The notes below the pieces were generated by a model, which was not told the origin of the DNA, did not search any database, and saw only the letters and a program-made list of their open reading frames with translations. Of a stretch of 64,000 nt of DNA, positions 16,853 through 26,221 are shown one piece after another. Origin of the DNA: Eggerthella sinensis (GTDB lineage: Bacteria > Actinomycetota > Coriobacteriia > Coriobacteriales > Eggerthellaceae); NCBI RefSeq assembly GCF_003339815.1, contig NZ_PPTT01000001.1:1-64000 (forward strand), written 5' to 3'. Within the stretch, counting starts at the first letter, position 1. Every line of letters begins with the position of its first letter. Both the position numbers and the translations under genes were made by a program.

Positions 16853-17410
16853 ATGCTCCACCGCATATGGAACACCTTCGGCATCATCGTCATCGGCATC
16901 GGCCTTGCCCTGGTCGTGGCCTTTGTCGGCGTGCGCGCGGTCGGGCTCACGCCGTACGCGGTGCTGAGCGGCAGCATGGAGCCGCGCTACCCCACCGGGT
17001 CGCTCATCTACGTGCAACACGCGACCCCCGCCGACGTGACCGCGGGCGACGCCATCACGTTTCGCCTCGACTCGGGCACGCTCGTCACCCACGAGGTGTA
17101 CGACGTCGACGAGGCCCGCCAGCAGTTCTTCACCCAGGGCATCGCGAACAAGAACGCCGACGGTTCCACGCTGCACGACGCCGCGCCCGTGCCGTTCACG
17201 GCGCTCGTGGGCAAGCCGGTTGCGGCGCTGCCCCTGCTCGGGTACGTGAACGTGGCATGCACCACGCCTCCGGGCATCTTCGTGATCATCGCCGCTCTCG
17301 GCGTGTTCATAGGCACCTCCCTCATCATCGGTCGCGCCAAGACGCGACCATCCCCTGAAAGGAGCTCCACGTGGAAACGACCATCAACAAAAAGAGGATC
17401 GCGCTCATAG
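16853..17410 (+). CDS. sipW: SipW-type (archaeal/ER-like) signal peptidase I
   Basis: A 185-aa membrane protease of family S26B. It has an N-terminal transmembrane helix (residues 9-31), then the catalytic serine in SGSMEP (Ser41) and the second catalytic residue as His80 (LVTHEV) instead of the Lys of ordinary bacterial enzymes, then a C-terminal helix (about 140-160). In Bacillus, SipW processes TasA-type fibre proteins. The next genes encode proteins with the matching signal region. The last 40 nt overlap the following gene in another frame, so the Arg/Ser-rich tail is probably dispensable. The ribosome binding site is weak. Gene symbol by family resemblance. Confidence 0.8.
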   Translation: MLHRIWNTFGIIVIGIGLALVVAFVGVRAVGLTPYAVLSGSMEPRYPTGSLIYVQHATPADVTAGDAITFRLDSGTLVTHEVYDVDEARQQFFTQGIANKNADGSTLHDAAPVPFTALVGKPVAALPLLGYVNVACTTPPGIFVIIAALGVFIGTSLIIGRAKTRPSPERSSTWKRPSTKRGSRS

Positions 17411-18057
17411 CCGTCCTCGCCGCCTGTTTGGCAGCGGCCGCCGTCGCCGGCGTGCTGGCCTGGCTCACCGTGTCGAACAGCGTGACGAACACGTTCACCA
17501 TCGGCAGCATCACGCAGCCCACCACCGACCCCGACACCCCGGCCACCACGGTCACGCTGGCGGGCAACATCTCCGAGAACAAGTGGGTTGACGATTCGAA
17601 GATCGTTCCCGGCTCCACCGTGGCGAAGAACCCGAACATCGGCATCGGCAAGGGCAGCGACAGCTCGTACGTGTACGCGTTCGTCAAGAACAACGTGGCC
17701 ACCGACGCCTACTTCACGCTGAACAGCAACTGGCAGCCCGTGACGTACGTGGGCGACGGCACGGCGAAGCCCCTCGCGGGCGGTTCGGCGGGCGAATACA
17801 CGGGCGGCCTGTTCGTGTACGTGGGCCCGAGCGGCTCCGACGCCGCCGTGCTTGCCGGCTCCCCCACGGCCGACACGTACACCGGCGAGCTGTTCTCCAC
17901 GGTGAAGATGCCCACGACGGCCACGGCCGCCAGCTACACGGGCAAGGACGGCGCCTACACGATGGACGTTTCGTGCTACCTGGCAACGTCCGAGGGCACG
18001 AGCACGACCGACCTTGCCACCGCGGTCCAGACCTGGGCCAACGGCCTGGCGGCGTAG
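17371..18057 (+). CDS. TasA/camelysin-like exported protein
   Basis: A 228-aa secreted protein. The signal region (residues 9-31) ends in the camelysin-type boundary LAWLTVSNSVTNTFTIGSI. SipW-type peptidases cleave such sites in TasA-family proteins. The mature part is beta-rich, Gly/Thr/Ser-rich and lacks Cys except one near the C-terminus. The start is GTG 17371, with AAAGGAG 6 nt upstream, inside the end of the signal peptidase gene. Likely a matrix or fibre subunit; protease activity, claimed for camelysin, cannot be judged here. Confidence 0.75.
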   Translation: METTINKKRIALIAVLAACLAAAAVAGVLAWLTVSNSVTNTFTIGSITQPTTDPDTPATTVTLAGNISENKWVDDSKIVPGSTVAKNPNIGIGKGSDSSYVYAFVKNNVATDAYFTLNSNWQPVTYVGDGTAKPLAGGSAGEYTGGLFVYVGPSGSDAAVLAGSPTADTYTGELFSTVKMPTTATAASYTGKDGAYTMDVSCYLATSEGTSTTDLATAVQTWANGLAA

Positions 18058-18061
18058 CACC

Positions 18062-18685
18062 ATGACCGCCGCGCCGGACACCCGGCCCTCCGCCTCGCGT
18101 CCGACGCGGCGCACGGCGCTGACCTTTGCGGTTGGCGCCGTGGCCCTGCTTGCCGCACTTGCCATCGTGCAAACGCTCGCGTTCACCGCGCGCTCCGTCA
18201 ACGCCGACAACGTGGTGACGTTCGGCAGCGTGAAGATGCAGGTGCTTGAAACCATGGACGACGGCACCGGCCGCGAGGTCGACGCGCCCGCCGAGGAGAC
18301 GCTCGCCCTGCAATCGGGCGAAGCGAGCCGCATCGTGCGCATCCGCAACACCGGTGCGCATCCCCTCTACGTGCGCGTCGCTCTCACGGTGACCGGCACC
18401 TCGCACAGCGACGCCGCCTCCCCCGCCGACGACCTCGTGCGCTACGCCTCCGGCGACGCCGCCTGGGTCGAACGCGACGGCTGGCGCTACTTCGACCGCG
18501 CCCTCGCGCCCGGCGAAACCACGCCGCCGCTCATCACCTCGCTGACCGTGGACACGGCGGCCGCGAACGCACGCTTCCCCCACGGCTCGCTTGCGCTGCA
18601 CATCGACGCGCGCGGCGTGCAGAGCGAGCACAACGGAACCAACCCGCTCGACGCGGCCGGATGGCCGGAAGGAGGCACCTCGTGA
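18062..18685 (+). CDS. TasA-like exported protein
   Basis: A 207-aa protein with an N-terminal Arg-rich segment and one hydrophobic helix (about residues 20-42), followed by NADNVVTFGSVKMQVLE. That matches the start of mature TasA/camelysin-like domains, with an immunoglobulin-like segment SRIVRIRNTGAHPLYVRVAL. Probably a minor surface subunit and a substrate of the upstream peptidase. It starts 4 bp after the previous stop. The ribosome binding site is poor, so translation may be coupled. Confidence 0.65.
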   Translation: MTAAPDTRPSASRPTRRTALTFAVGAVALLAALAIVQTLAFTARSVNADNVVTFGSVKMQVLETMDDGTGREVDAPAEETLALQSGEASRIVRIRNTGAHPLYVRVALTVTGTSHSDAASPADDLVRYASGDAAWVERDGWRYFDRALAPGETTPPLITSLTVDTAAANARFPHGSLALHIDARGVQSEHNGTNPLDAAGWPEGGTS

Positions 18686-21600
18686 AGCACCGCCGACGCG
18701 AGAGCATAGGCGAGCGCGCCGCATCGTTGGCGCTTGCCGCCCTCATGCTGTTCGCCTGCCTGCCGTTTGCGGCAAGCCCGCAGGCGCATGCCGACGCCAC
18801 CGTGCTCGAGGTGGGGTCGTTCGACGCGCTGGTTTCCCTCGTGCGCCAGTCGCAAACGGACGCGTTCGAGGGCCGCACCATCGTGCTGACCGCCGACCTC
18901 GACCTCACCGGCTCGAACATGGACGCCGCCATGCAGGAGCTGGGGCATCTGTCGTTCGGCTCGTCGAGCGTGCCGTTCAAGGGCACCTTCGACGGTCAAG
19001 GCCACGCCATCACGGGTCTCGACTACAACCGCGCGCTGTTCGTGCCGGCCGCCGACACGGGGCTCTTCGCGCAAACCCAGGGTGCCACCATCAAGAACCT
19101 CGACATGCGCGACGCGTACGTGGGCGCCGACTTCCGCGGCGGCGTGCTGGTGGGCCTGGCCCAGGACACGCGCATCGAGAACGTCACGCTGATCAACTGC
19201 ACGTCGAGCGTGACGCCGGCGAACAACGCCATCTCCCTCATCACGAACGCGGGCCTGGCCGGCGGCGTGCTGGCCGGCGAGGTGAACAACTCGGTGCTGT
19301 ACAACTGCGAAGTGCGCGGCGGCGGGGCCATCAACACCTCCACGGCCGGCGTCACCGCGCTCGGCGGCGAGGGCCTGTACCTGGGCGGACTGGTGGGCAC
19401 GGCGTCGGGCAGCACCATCGAGTACTGCCGCGTGACGCCGCAGGTAAACAGCGCAGGCACCGGCAGCTCCCCCACGTACACGCGCGTGTCGAACAAGTAC
19501 GACATCGCCGTGGGCGCCGTGTCGGGGCAGGCCGTGTACGCGGGCGGCATCGCCGGTCAGATTGCGGGCGGAACGGCCGTGCTGGACAGCTTCTCCACGG
19601 CCGATTGCTACACGTACTGCGCCACCTACGTGTCGGTGGGCGCGGGCAACGTGGGCTACGTGGGAGGCATCGCGGCTGCAGCGTACGGCTCGAGCTGCAC
19701 CATCGCGCGCTCGCACTACGCCGGCAACCTGCACTCGCAGCAGTACAACGCCGTGCTGGTGATCCCCGTCATCCAGAAGAACGTGAACCTGGCGGGCATC
19801 GTGGAGAAGGTGGGCGACAGCGTGAGCGTGACGAACGCGTACTACAAGCCTTCGGCCAGCAACGAAGCGGGCGTCACGAAGAAGATCACCGCCGTGGGAT
19901 CGAGCGCGTCGGGCGCGTCGTACGGGCCGCAAACCGACGATCGCTACCGCGACCGCACGTTCTGGGAAGGACGCGACTTCGACCTCGCGGGCGGCACGGC
20001 GCGGTCGAGCGCCTACGACGCCAACCATGTGAACACGTGGACGATGGACTTCAACCTGGGCATTCCCGTGCACGGCACCTCGGTGAAGGCAGGGCTCGAC
20101 TTCCCCGGCGCGGGCAGCGTGTCCATCGGAGCGTCGGCGCTTGCGCCGGCAGGCCAGGGGACGTCCGACCCCGCGGCGTTCGCGGTCGAAGGCTTCCTGC
20201 CGAGCGAGACCTCGCTTTCGTTCACGGCCGCCACGAACGCCAAGGACCCCGTTTCGGCGGGCAGCGCCGACAACGGCGGCTACCGCTTCTGCGGCTGGTA
20301 TCGCGAGGCGGGCGTGGACGTGAACTACGCCTCGCCCGAAACCGGCTTCTACCCCGGCATCGTGGCGAAGGGCAACCTGGTGGGCACCGACGCCGCGCTC
20401 ATCTCGGCGTTCGCCGGCAACGACCTGTTCGTGGCGCATTTTCAAGCGCAGGTGCTGTTCCATGACGTGGAGGGCGGCGCCATCGACAAGACCACGGGCG
20501 CGGCGAGCGCGGATGCGAGCGACGACTGGTACGACTACGCCGCCGCGCTGCCCGCCGTGCCGGCCCCGGCAAACACGGGCTCGGGCGCAAGCCACGTGAG
20601 CGCGTCGGCGAAGCTTATCGGCTGGGCGAGCACGCCGTATATGGGCACGGGCGGCGGCTGGCCGGCCGTCACGTCCACCGAGCTGGCCGACCTCAAGGCC
20701 ACCGGCGCGTTGTACCTGGCAGGCGATACGGTGCGCAAGCCCCTCGACCTCTATCCCGTGTACGCCGACTACTCGTCCAACATCGTCACCGTGTTCGAAG
20801 GCAACGAGCAGGACGGCGACGACCGCGCAAGCATGCGCGAGGGCGTGGGCGCCACTTCGGTTGCCGCCGACACCGACGCGGACGGGAACCCCGTCTATTC
20901 CATCGCGGTGACGGGCGTCGGCACGGACGGCGCCTTCCCCGACGGTTACCGCTTCCTCGGCTGGTACGAAACGCGCGACGGCGTGGACGTGCGCGTGAGC
21001 CGCGAGCAGGCGTACGTGCTGCCCGCCGACGTGGACCTCACGCAGCAGCACACGTACACGGCGCGTTTCAGCTATCGCGTGCAGTATTGGGCGAAGGCGC
21101 AGTACCAGAACGCGGGCAACTACAACAACGCGAGCACCGTGTTCGCCGCACGGTGGGAGCGCTACCAAGCGCCCTTCACCGTGCTGGCGGCACCCGCGTA
21201 CATGCGCGAGACGTTCGCCTTCTGGACGACCGCCGGCCACGGCAACACCGTTGCCTACACGAGCGCGAACCCCGTTGTGGCGCCGCTCGACGTGTACGCG
21301 CACAACACGTCCACGAGCGGCGGCAACGTGGGCTACAGCGCCTTCATCACCACCGATTTCCCGGGCAGCGTCACGTTCACCCAGGACGCGCCGAGCGCGA
21401 ACAACCTGAAAACCCTCACGGCCACCCCGCTGACCGGGTACAACTTCGTCTGTTGGACCGGCGAGAGCGACGCGCTGATCAGCTACAAGGAAACGAAGAG
21501 CACCCCGGCGTTCGCGGTGGGCTTGCTGCTGCCCACGAGCAACTACGTGTTCTCCGCCCGCATGACGGCCGACGTGGACTTCCACGCGAAATCGGGCGCG

Positions 21601-23817
21601 GTCATGCCCGCGACGCGGCGCTACCAGGAGCCGGTGTTCCAAAGCTCGAACAGCACGTACGCCTACCCGTACCTCTACACCAAAAACGGCGCGGCGGGCG
21701 TGTCGAACACGAGCGCGGCTTCGCCGAGCGATGCATCGATGCAGGTGGCGGGCTACCGCTTCCTGGGTTGGATGGACCGGAACACCGTTGCTGCGGGCGG
21801 CATGACGCAGGACGAATGGGACTACGTATTCGACGTGGCCGACGATGCCTCGTGCACGTCCGACCCGACCCGCGCGCTACCCTACGTGGTGGACGGCGCG
21901 GCCACGGTGACGCGCGCGATGGACCTCTACCCCGTGTACGCGAAGTACGACATCGTCACCACCACGAACGTTGCGCGTGCGGGCGTGCCGGCAGGCTCGG
22001 GCATCGCCGTGCCGCCCGACCCCGCGTTCGTCACAACCGACAACGGCGACGGCACGCTCACGGCCACCGTCACGGCCGACGTGAACACGCCCGTGACGTC
22101 GGGCAGCGCCACGCTGTACGAGCTCGCGTCGCTCACGCTCGAGCGCGCGGGCGGCGCCACCGTCACGCTCTCCCCCACCACGACCGGGGGCAACGTGTTC
22201 ACGTACGTCGTGGGACCCGGCCCGCGCTCCACCTTCGTAGCGAACTACACCCCACTCGCGGTGGTGTACCACCTCGACGCCTCGCAGACCGACGTGCGCC
22301 TCAAGAACACGGGCGATCTTCTGGGGCCCGGCCCGCAACCGCTGTTCGACCTCGACGCCATCGACGCCGCGGCGGGCGGCGTGCACGTGTTCGTGGGATG
22401 GACCGACGCGAACCCCGGTGCGGGCGGCTACGCCATCGGCGACGCGAGCACGACGCTTGTCGGGCCGTCCGACCCCGTGTCGCGCCCGACGGAGCTTTGG
22501 CCGGTGTACCGCCCCATCGGCGCGACGGCGGCGTCGAACATCGACGCCGAGCTGGCGGCGGGCGGCATCGATCCCGCGTCGGTGCGCTCCGTCGGCCGAG
22601 CCGACGGCGGGCTCGTGGTGCAGGCGGGCGATGCCGCAGGGTACCAGTTCGCCGGCTGGTACCGCGACTACGCGGACGCGGCGAATCCCGGCACGCTGGT
22701 CAGCGCCGCAGCGACGTTTTCCCTCGATGCCTCGCAGGCGTTCGACCCCGTCGCGTACACCGCCGTCTACGAAGCCGTGCACGAGCTGCGCTACCACGAC
22801 ACGCACGGCGCCGTGCTGGACACCGTGGGCGTGCGCGACGACGAGCCGCGCTCGTTCGTGGAGATGGTGGAGGTGCCCGTGTACGACGACGATGGCAATC
22901 AAACCTCTACGAAACAGGTGGAATCCATCATCGACTCGGGTGCCTACCAGGCCATCGTGCAACAGCTGGACAACGAGTGCCAGCAGGCGCCTCAGCGCGA
23001 GACGTTCAACGCATGGCAGTGGGTGAAGTCCGACGGCACGGTGGTGGCCTGGGACGACTTCTACCGTACCGCCATCAGCGAGGACATGGACCTCTACCCC
23101 GTCACGTGGCGATGCGCAGCGCTCGACGCGAACGGGGCCTCCTTCACGCCGAACCTCACGTGGCAAATCGACTTCAACACCGCCGCGTCGGGCGGCACGG
23201 GCGATGCGGCGGTGCCCGTGCGGGCGTACCTGCGCGCACCCTACGTGCAGTCGTCGCTGTGGGTAACCGTCGATCAGGCGGCTTACGGCACCGGCGGCAC
23301 GTTCGACACCACCCCGCAGCAGGATGTGGCGGTGGCGCTGTACAACAGCGTGGACGCCTCGGCCGCCAACATAGGCCGGGAGACAACCGATGTGGACGGC
23401 ATGGCCTCGTTCACGTTCACCGGCTCGCTCACGTTGAAGAAGGTTTGCGCAAGCGGCACGGCAAGCGGGCGCACGTTCGCGCTGTCCGTGACGGGCGCGT
23501 CCACGTCGAGCGGCACGGGCATCATCGGCGAGGAGACGCGCACCGTGCTCATCACGTGCGCGCGCCAAAGCGACGGGTCGATAGGCGGCAGCAGCACCAT
23601 CAGCCTGCCGTACGGCGAGTACACCGTGGCCGAAGACGCCGCATGGGCCTGGCGCGCAACGCCCGCGTTCACGGTGCTCGACCTGGGCGCCACGGTGCCA
23701 CGCGAGGATACGAAGGTGACGGTGTCGTCCTCCGGCGCCACGGTCACCTGCACCAACACCCGCGACAACAACCAGTGGATCGACGGCGACGAGCGTCGGA
23801 CCAACGTATTCGGATAG
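18682..23817 (+). CDS. Giant secreted repeat protein (beta-helix, InlB-type repeats, Cna-B-like end)
   Basis: A 1711-aa exported protein with a Sec signal (about residues 12-38, ending QAHADA). Residues 40-430 have GLUG/right-handed-beta-helix character (LDLTGSNMD, FDGQGHAITGLDYNRALF, GGVLVGLAQDT). Residues 450-1480 hold many Listeria-Bacteroides (InlB B-type) repeats recognisable as FCGWYREAG, FLGWYETRDG, FVCWTGE, FLGWMDRN, FVGWTDA and FAGWYRDY. The last 120 residues resemble a Cna-B/SpaA-like domain (SLTLKKVCASGTASGRTFAL, then EYTVAEDAAW). No LPXTG motif or C-terminal helix is present, so attachment may rely on the small TasA-like proteins. GTG 18682 follows GGAAGGAGG and overlaps the previous stop as GTGA. 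Likely an adhesin. Confidence 0.8.
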   Translation: MKHRRRESIGERAASLALAALMLFACLPFAASPQAHADATVLEVGSFDALVSLVRQSQTDAFEGRTIVLTADLDLTGSNMDAAMQELGHLSFGSSSVPFKGTFDGQGHAITGLDYNRALFVPAADTGLFAQTQGATIKNLDMRDAYVGADFRGGVLVGLAQDTRIENVTLINCTSSVTPANNAISLITNAGLAGGVLAGEVNNSVLYNCEVRGGGAINTSTAGVTALGGEGLYLGGLVGTASGSTIEYCRVTPQVNSAGTGSSPTYTRVSNKYDIAVGAVSGQAVYAGGIAGQIAGGTAVLDSFSTADCYTYCATYVSVGAGNVGYVGGIAAAAYGSSCTIARSHYAGNLHSQQYNAVLVIPVIQKNVNLAGIVEKVGDSVSVTNAYYKPSASNEAGVTKKITAVGSSASGASYGPQTDDRYRDRTFWEGRDFDLAGGTARSSAYDANHVNTWTMDFNLGIPVHGTSVKAGLDFPGAGSVSIGASALAPAGQGTSDPAAFAVEGFLPSETSLSFTAATNAKDPVSAGSADNGGYRFCGWYREAGVDVNYASPETGFYPGIVAKGNLVGTDAALISAFAGNDLFVAHFQAQVLFHDVEGGAIDKTTGAASADASDDWYDYAAALPAVPAPANTGSGASHVSASAKLIGWASTPYMGTGGGWPAVTSTELADLKATGALYLAGDTVRKPLDLYPVYADYSSNIVTVFEGNEQDGDDRASMREGVGATSVAADTDADGNPVYSIAVTGVGTDGAFPDGYRFLGWYETRDGVDVRVSREQAYVLPADVDLTQQHTYTARFSYRVQYWAKAQYQNAGNYNNASTVFAARWERYQAPFTVLAAPAYMRETFAFWTTAGHGNTVAYTSANPVVAPLDVYAHNTSTSGGNVGYSAFITTDFPGSVTFTQDAPSANNLKTLTATPLTGYNFVCWTGESDALISYKETKSTPAFAVGLLLPTSNYVFSARMTADVDFHAKSGAVMPATRRYQEPVFQSSNSTYAYPYLYTKNGAAGVSNTSAASPSDASMQVAGYRFLGWMDRNTVAAGGMTQDEWDYVFDVADDASCTSDPTRALPYVVDGAATVTRAMDLYPVYAKYDIVTTTNVARAGVPAGSGIAVPPDPAFVTTDNGDGTLTATVTADVNTPVTSGSATLYELASLTLERAGGATVTLSPTTTGGNVFTYVVGPGPRSTFVANYTPLAVVYHLDASQTDVRLKNTGDLLGPGPQPLFDLDAIDAAAGGVHVFVGWTDANPGAGGYAIGDASTTLVGPSDPVSRPTELWPVYRPIGATAASNIDAELAAGGIDPASVRSVGRADGGLVVQAGDAAGYQFAGWYRDYADAANPGTLVSAAATFSLDASQAFDPVAYTAVYEAVHELRYHDTHGAVLDTVGVRDDEPRSFVEMVEVPVYDDDGNQTSTKQVESIIDSGAYQAIVQQLDNECQQAPQRETFNAWQWVKSDGTVVAWDDFYRTAISEDMDLYPVTWRCAALDANGASFTPNLTWQIDFNTAASGGTGDAAVPVRAYLRAPYVQSSLWVTVDQAAYGTGGTFDTTPQQDVAVALYNSVDASAANIGRETTDVDGMASFTFTGSLTLKKVCASGTASGRTFALSVTGASTSSGTGIIGEETRTVLITCARQSDGSIGGSSTISLPYGEYTVAEDAAWAWRATPAFTVLDLGATVPREDTKVTVSSSGATVTCTNTRDNNQWIDGDERRTNVFG

Positions 23818-23829
23818 GAGGCGGGCAAG

Positions 23830-24489
23830 GTGCATATCCCGCGAAACGATCAAGATGCGGAAGCGAAGCGCTCGCACCGCACGCGGCGCATCGCCGTTGC
23901 CGCCGCGCTCGCGTGCGTGCTCGTGACGATGGCGGGCGCCGGCACGGCGCTCGCGTGGCTGACGGCCCAGACCAGCACGGCGAACCGCTTCGTCGCAGGC
24001 ACGGCCCAACCCACCGTGGTGGAGGACTTCGCCGATGGCGGCGCGCTCAAGCGCGACGTGCGCGTGGCGAACGATCAGCCCAACAACGTGGACGTGTACG
24101 TGCGCGCCGTCGTGAGCATCGCGTGGCAGGACGCCGACGGCGCGCAGCTGTGGGATGCGCCCCGCTACGGCGTGGACTACAGCATGACCTGGGGCACCGC
24201 AGCCGACAGTGCCGGCGGGTCCTGGAACATGGCGCGCGACGGGCTGTACTACTACACCGCGCCGCTCGCACCCGGCGCCTCCACGACGAACCTGATCGAC
24301 ACGTGCTCCCCCACCTCGACGTCCAGCGACCGGCACCTCGTGGTGGATATCGCCGTGCAGGCGATTCAGGCGCATCCCGCCGATGCGGTGACAGGCGCCT
24401 GGGGCGCTCCCGTGCTGGCCGACGGACTGCTGGATGTGGCGAGCATACCGGCGCCCGCCGCCGCAGCTGAGGAAGGAGCGGCGTCATGA
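23830..24489 (+). CDS. TasA/camelysin-like exported protein
   Basis: A 219-aa secreted protein. A basic N-terminus and a hydrophobic helix (about residues 21-42) end in ALAWLTAQTSTANRFVAGT, almost the same boundary as in the protein at 17371 (A-W-L-T, then N-x-F about 8 residues on). That supports processing by the SipW-type peptidase. The mature domain is beta-rich (VDVYVRAVVSIAWQD). The C-terminus is Ala-rich with no anchor. GTG 23830 is preceded by AGGAGG. Confidence 0.75.
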   Translation: MHIPRNDQDAEAKRSHRTRRIAVAAALACVLVTMAGAGTALAWLTAQTSTANRFVAGTAQPTVVEDFADGGALKRDVRVANDQPNNVDVYVRAVVSIAWQDADGAQLWDAPRYGVDYSMTWGTAADSAGGSWNMARDGLYYYTAPLAPGASTTNLIDTCSPTSTSSDRHLVVDIAVQAIQAHPADAVTGAWGAPVLADGLLDVASIPAPAAAAEEGAAS

Positions 24490-25187
24490 CGCGCGTGCAA
24501 CGATGGTGGGCGGTTGCCGCCGTCCTGACCGCGGCGCTGTTCGCGTGCACGGTGGGCATGGCCATCGCAGCGTTCGCCGCGCCAGCCCAGCAACCCACGC
24601 TCGTGTACGACGGCGCGTCCAAGTCGTTCTCGTACCGCAACGTGGAAGGTTCGGACCTGTTCGCGTCGTTCAAGGACCTCGTTCCGGGCGACGAGCTGTC
24701 GCAGCAGTTCACCGTGGTGGCCGAGCACCTCGATCGCCCCACCACGCTCTACCTGCGCACCGACTACGACGCCGCCGAGACCGCCGGGCTCGAAGCCGTC
24801 GAGCTGACCGTCACCGCCGACGGCGCCGGCGTGAGCGATGGCGCCCTCGGGCGAGACCGCCGGCTCGACCGCGACACGAAGCTCGTCTCGCTCGACCGCG
24901 ACGGCTCCTTCGAAACCGACGTGGCCATCAGGGTGCCCACGAGCGTGGGCAATGAGCTGGCCGATTCCTCGCACCGTCTGCGCTGGGTGTTCACCGCGCA
25001 GGAGGACGGCGGGGATCAAGCGGGCGGCGGCGCGCCGAATGCGCCCGCCGAGGTGGCCGCCCAGGCGGCAAGCGACACCATCGTGAGAACCGGCGATCCC
25101 ACGCCCCCGCTCGCCCTGCTGGCCGCCCTCGCCGCAGCGACGTTCGCCCTCTTCGTGCTCGCCGCCCGCAACGCCCGCCGCCCGTAA
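24486..25187 (+). CDS. Cell-surface protein with TGD-type C-terminal anchor
   Basis: A 233-aa exported protein with a signal peptide (residues 7-32) and a beta-rich domain (LVPGDELSQQFTVVAE). It ends with IVRTGDPTPP, a hydrophobic helix and a basic tail (ARNARRP). The end looks like a sortase or membrane-anchor signal with a degenerate LPXTG motif. It could tie the TasA-like assembly to the envelope. It overlaps the previous gene by 4 nt (ATGA) and closes the operon. Confidence 0.7.
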   Translation: MTRVQRWWAVAAVLTAALFACTVGMAIAAFAAPAQQPTLVYDGASKSFSYRNVEGSDLFASFKDLVPGDELSQQFTVVAEHLDRPTTLYLRTDYDAAETAGLEAVELTVTADGAGVSDGALGRDRRLDRDTKLVSLDRDGSFETDVAIRVPTSVGNELADSSHRLRWVFTAQEDGGDQAGGGAPNAPAEVAAQAASDTIVRTGDPTPPLALLAALAAATFALFVLAARNARRP

Positions 25188-25225
25188 GGCTTGCGGGCGA
25201 CGATTGGCGCGAGCAGCTACGCTTT

Positions 25226-25341
25226 TTGCGCGCCCCCTCCTTGCGCGCCTTCTCCTTGCGCGCCCCCTCCTTGCGCGCCCCCTCCTTGCGCGCCTTCTCC
25301 TTGCGCGCCCCCTCCTTGCGCGCCCCCTCCTTGCGCGGCGG
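25226..25341. repeat. 15-bp tandem repeat, seven full copies, in an ABAABAA pattern
   Basis: Seven perfect-length 15-bp units run from 25226 to 25330, then a partial unit. There are two unit types, A = TTGCGCGCCCCCTCC and B = TTGCGCGCCTTCTCC, arranged A-B-A-A-B-A-A, so a 45-bp higher-order unit is repeated. The tract lies between the end of the surface operon and dapB. Frames across it are open on both strands only because 15 is a multiple of three; none has a ribosome binding site. Likely a length-variable minisatellite. Confidence 0.85.
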
Positions 25342-25423
25342 ATTGCATTTCACCTGGTCGGAGATCTTATCGCCGCGCAAAAAGAAAGAGCTGCTTTACC
25401 ATACCCGTCATTTCTGCCACATT

Positions 25424-26221
25424 CTACAGGTCGAACACCTCTTTGATGTTGTAGACGCCGGCGGGCTTGCCGTGGAGGAACGCCGCGCAGTCCACGGCGC
25501 CGCGGGCGAAGCAGTCGTCGCTGTAGGAGTAGTGGGTGATTTCCAACCGCTCGCCCATGCCGCCGAAGAACACCTTGTGGTCGCTCGTGATGTCGCCGGC
25601 GCGCAGCGAGTGGAAGCCCACGCCGCCGGGCTTGCGGGCACCGTGGCCGCCGCGGCCGTATTCGGCCAGCTCGTCGAGGGTGGTGCCCTTGAGCTCGGCA
25701 ATCATGTTGCCGATGATGACGGCCGTGCCGCTGGGGGCGTCCAGCTTGTAGCGGTCGTGCTGGTCGATGATCTCGATGTCCGTCTCGTCCACGAGCGCCT
25801 TGGCCGCCAGCTCCACGAGCTTCAGCATGACGTTCACCATCTTCGACGTGTTGCACTTGAAGATGACGGGGATTTCCGCGCCCGCCGCCTCGAAGCGCTC
25901 GAACTGCTCCGGCGTGAACCCGGTGCTGGCGGTGACGAGGGCCTTCTTGTGCGCCACGGCCAGATCGAGCGTTTGCAGGCACTGCTCCACGCTTGACACG
26001 TCGATGAGCGCATCGCACTGGTCGATGATGGAAGCAAGGTCGTCCACCACGGGAATGCCCAGGTCGCGCCCGAGGCCCACCACCTGGCCCAGGTCGCGCC
26101 CGATGTAGTCGCGCCCAACGGGGCCTACGCCGCCCACGAGCTCCATGCCCTCGCGCTCGTCCACGAAACGGCTGATGGGCTGCCCCATCTGTCCATGACA
26201 CCCGACCACGATCACCTTCAT
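25424..26221 (-). CDS. dapB: 4-hydroxy-tetrahydrodipicolinate reductase
   Basis: A 265-aa cytoplasmic enzyme of the lysine/diaminopimelate pathway that reduces the dehydrated 4-hydroxy-tetrahydrodipicolinate with NAD(P)H. The nucleotide-binding loop is VVGCHGQMGQPI (residues 5-16). The substrate-binding and catalytic stretch is QHDRYKLDAPSGTA (His155, Lys159). The usual second His of the family's HH pair is Asp156 here. The C-terminal FFGGMGERLEITHYS region is family-typical. The start is the ATG after AAAGGAG. It is on the same strand as, and about 125 bp downstream of, the CBS gene. Confidence 0.88.
   Translation of the reverse strand: MKVIVVGCHGQMGQPISRFVDEREGMELVGGVGPVGRDYIGRDLGQVVGLGRDLGIPVVDDLASIIDQCDALIDVSSVEQCLQTLDLAVAHKKALVTASTGFTPEQFERFEAAGAEIPVIFKCNTSKMVNVMLKLVELAAKALVDETDIEIIDQHDRYKLDAPSGTAVIIGNMIAELKGTTLDELAEYGRGGHGARKPGGVGFHSLRAGDITSDHKVFFGGMGERLEITHYSYSDDCFARGAVDCAAFLHGKPAGVYNIKEVFDL

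Noticed and set aside
25226-25341. CRISPR array
   Set aside because: Units are 15 bp, directly adjacent and without spacers, and no cas gene is nearby.
25191-25454. Possible Cys/Pro-rich repeat proteins read through the 15-bp array
   Set aside because: Open frames follow simply from a repeat length divisible by three. No start with a ribosome binding site is present on either strand.
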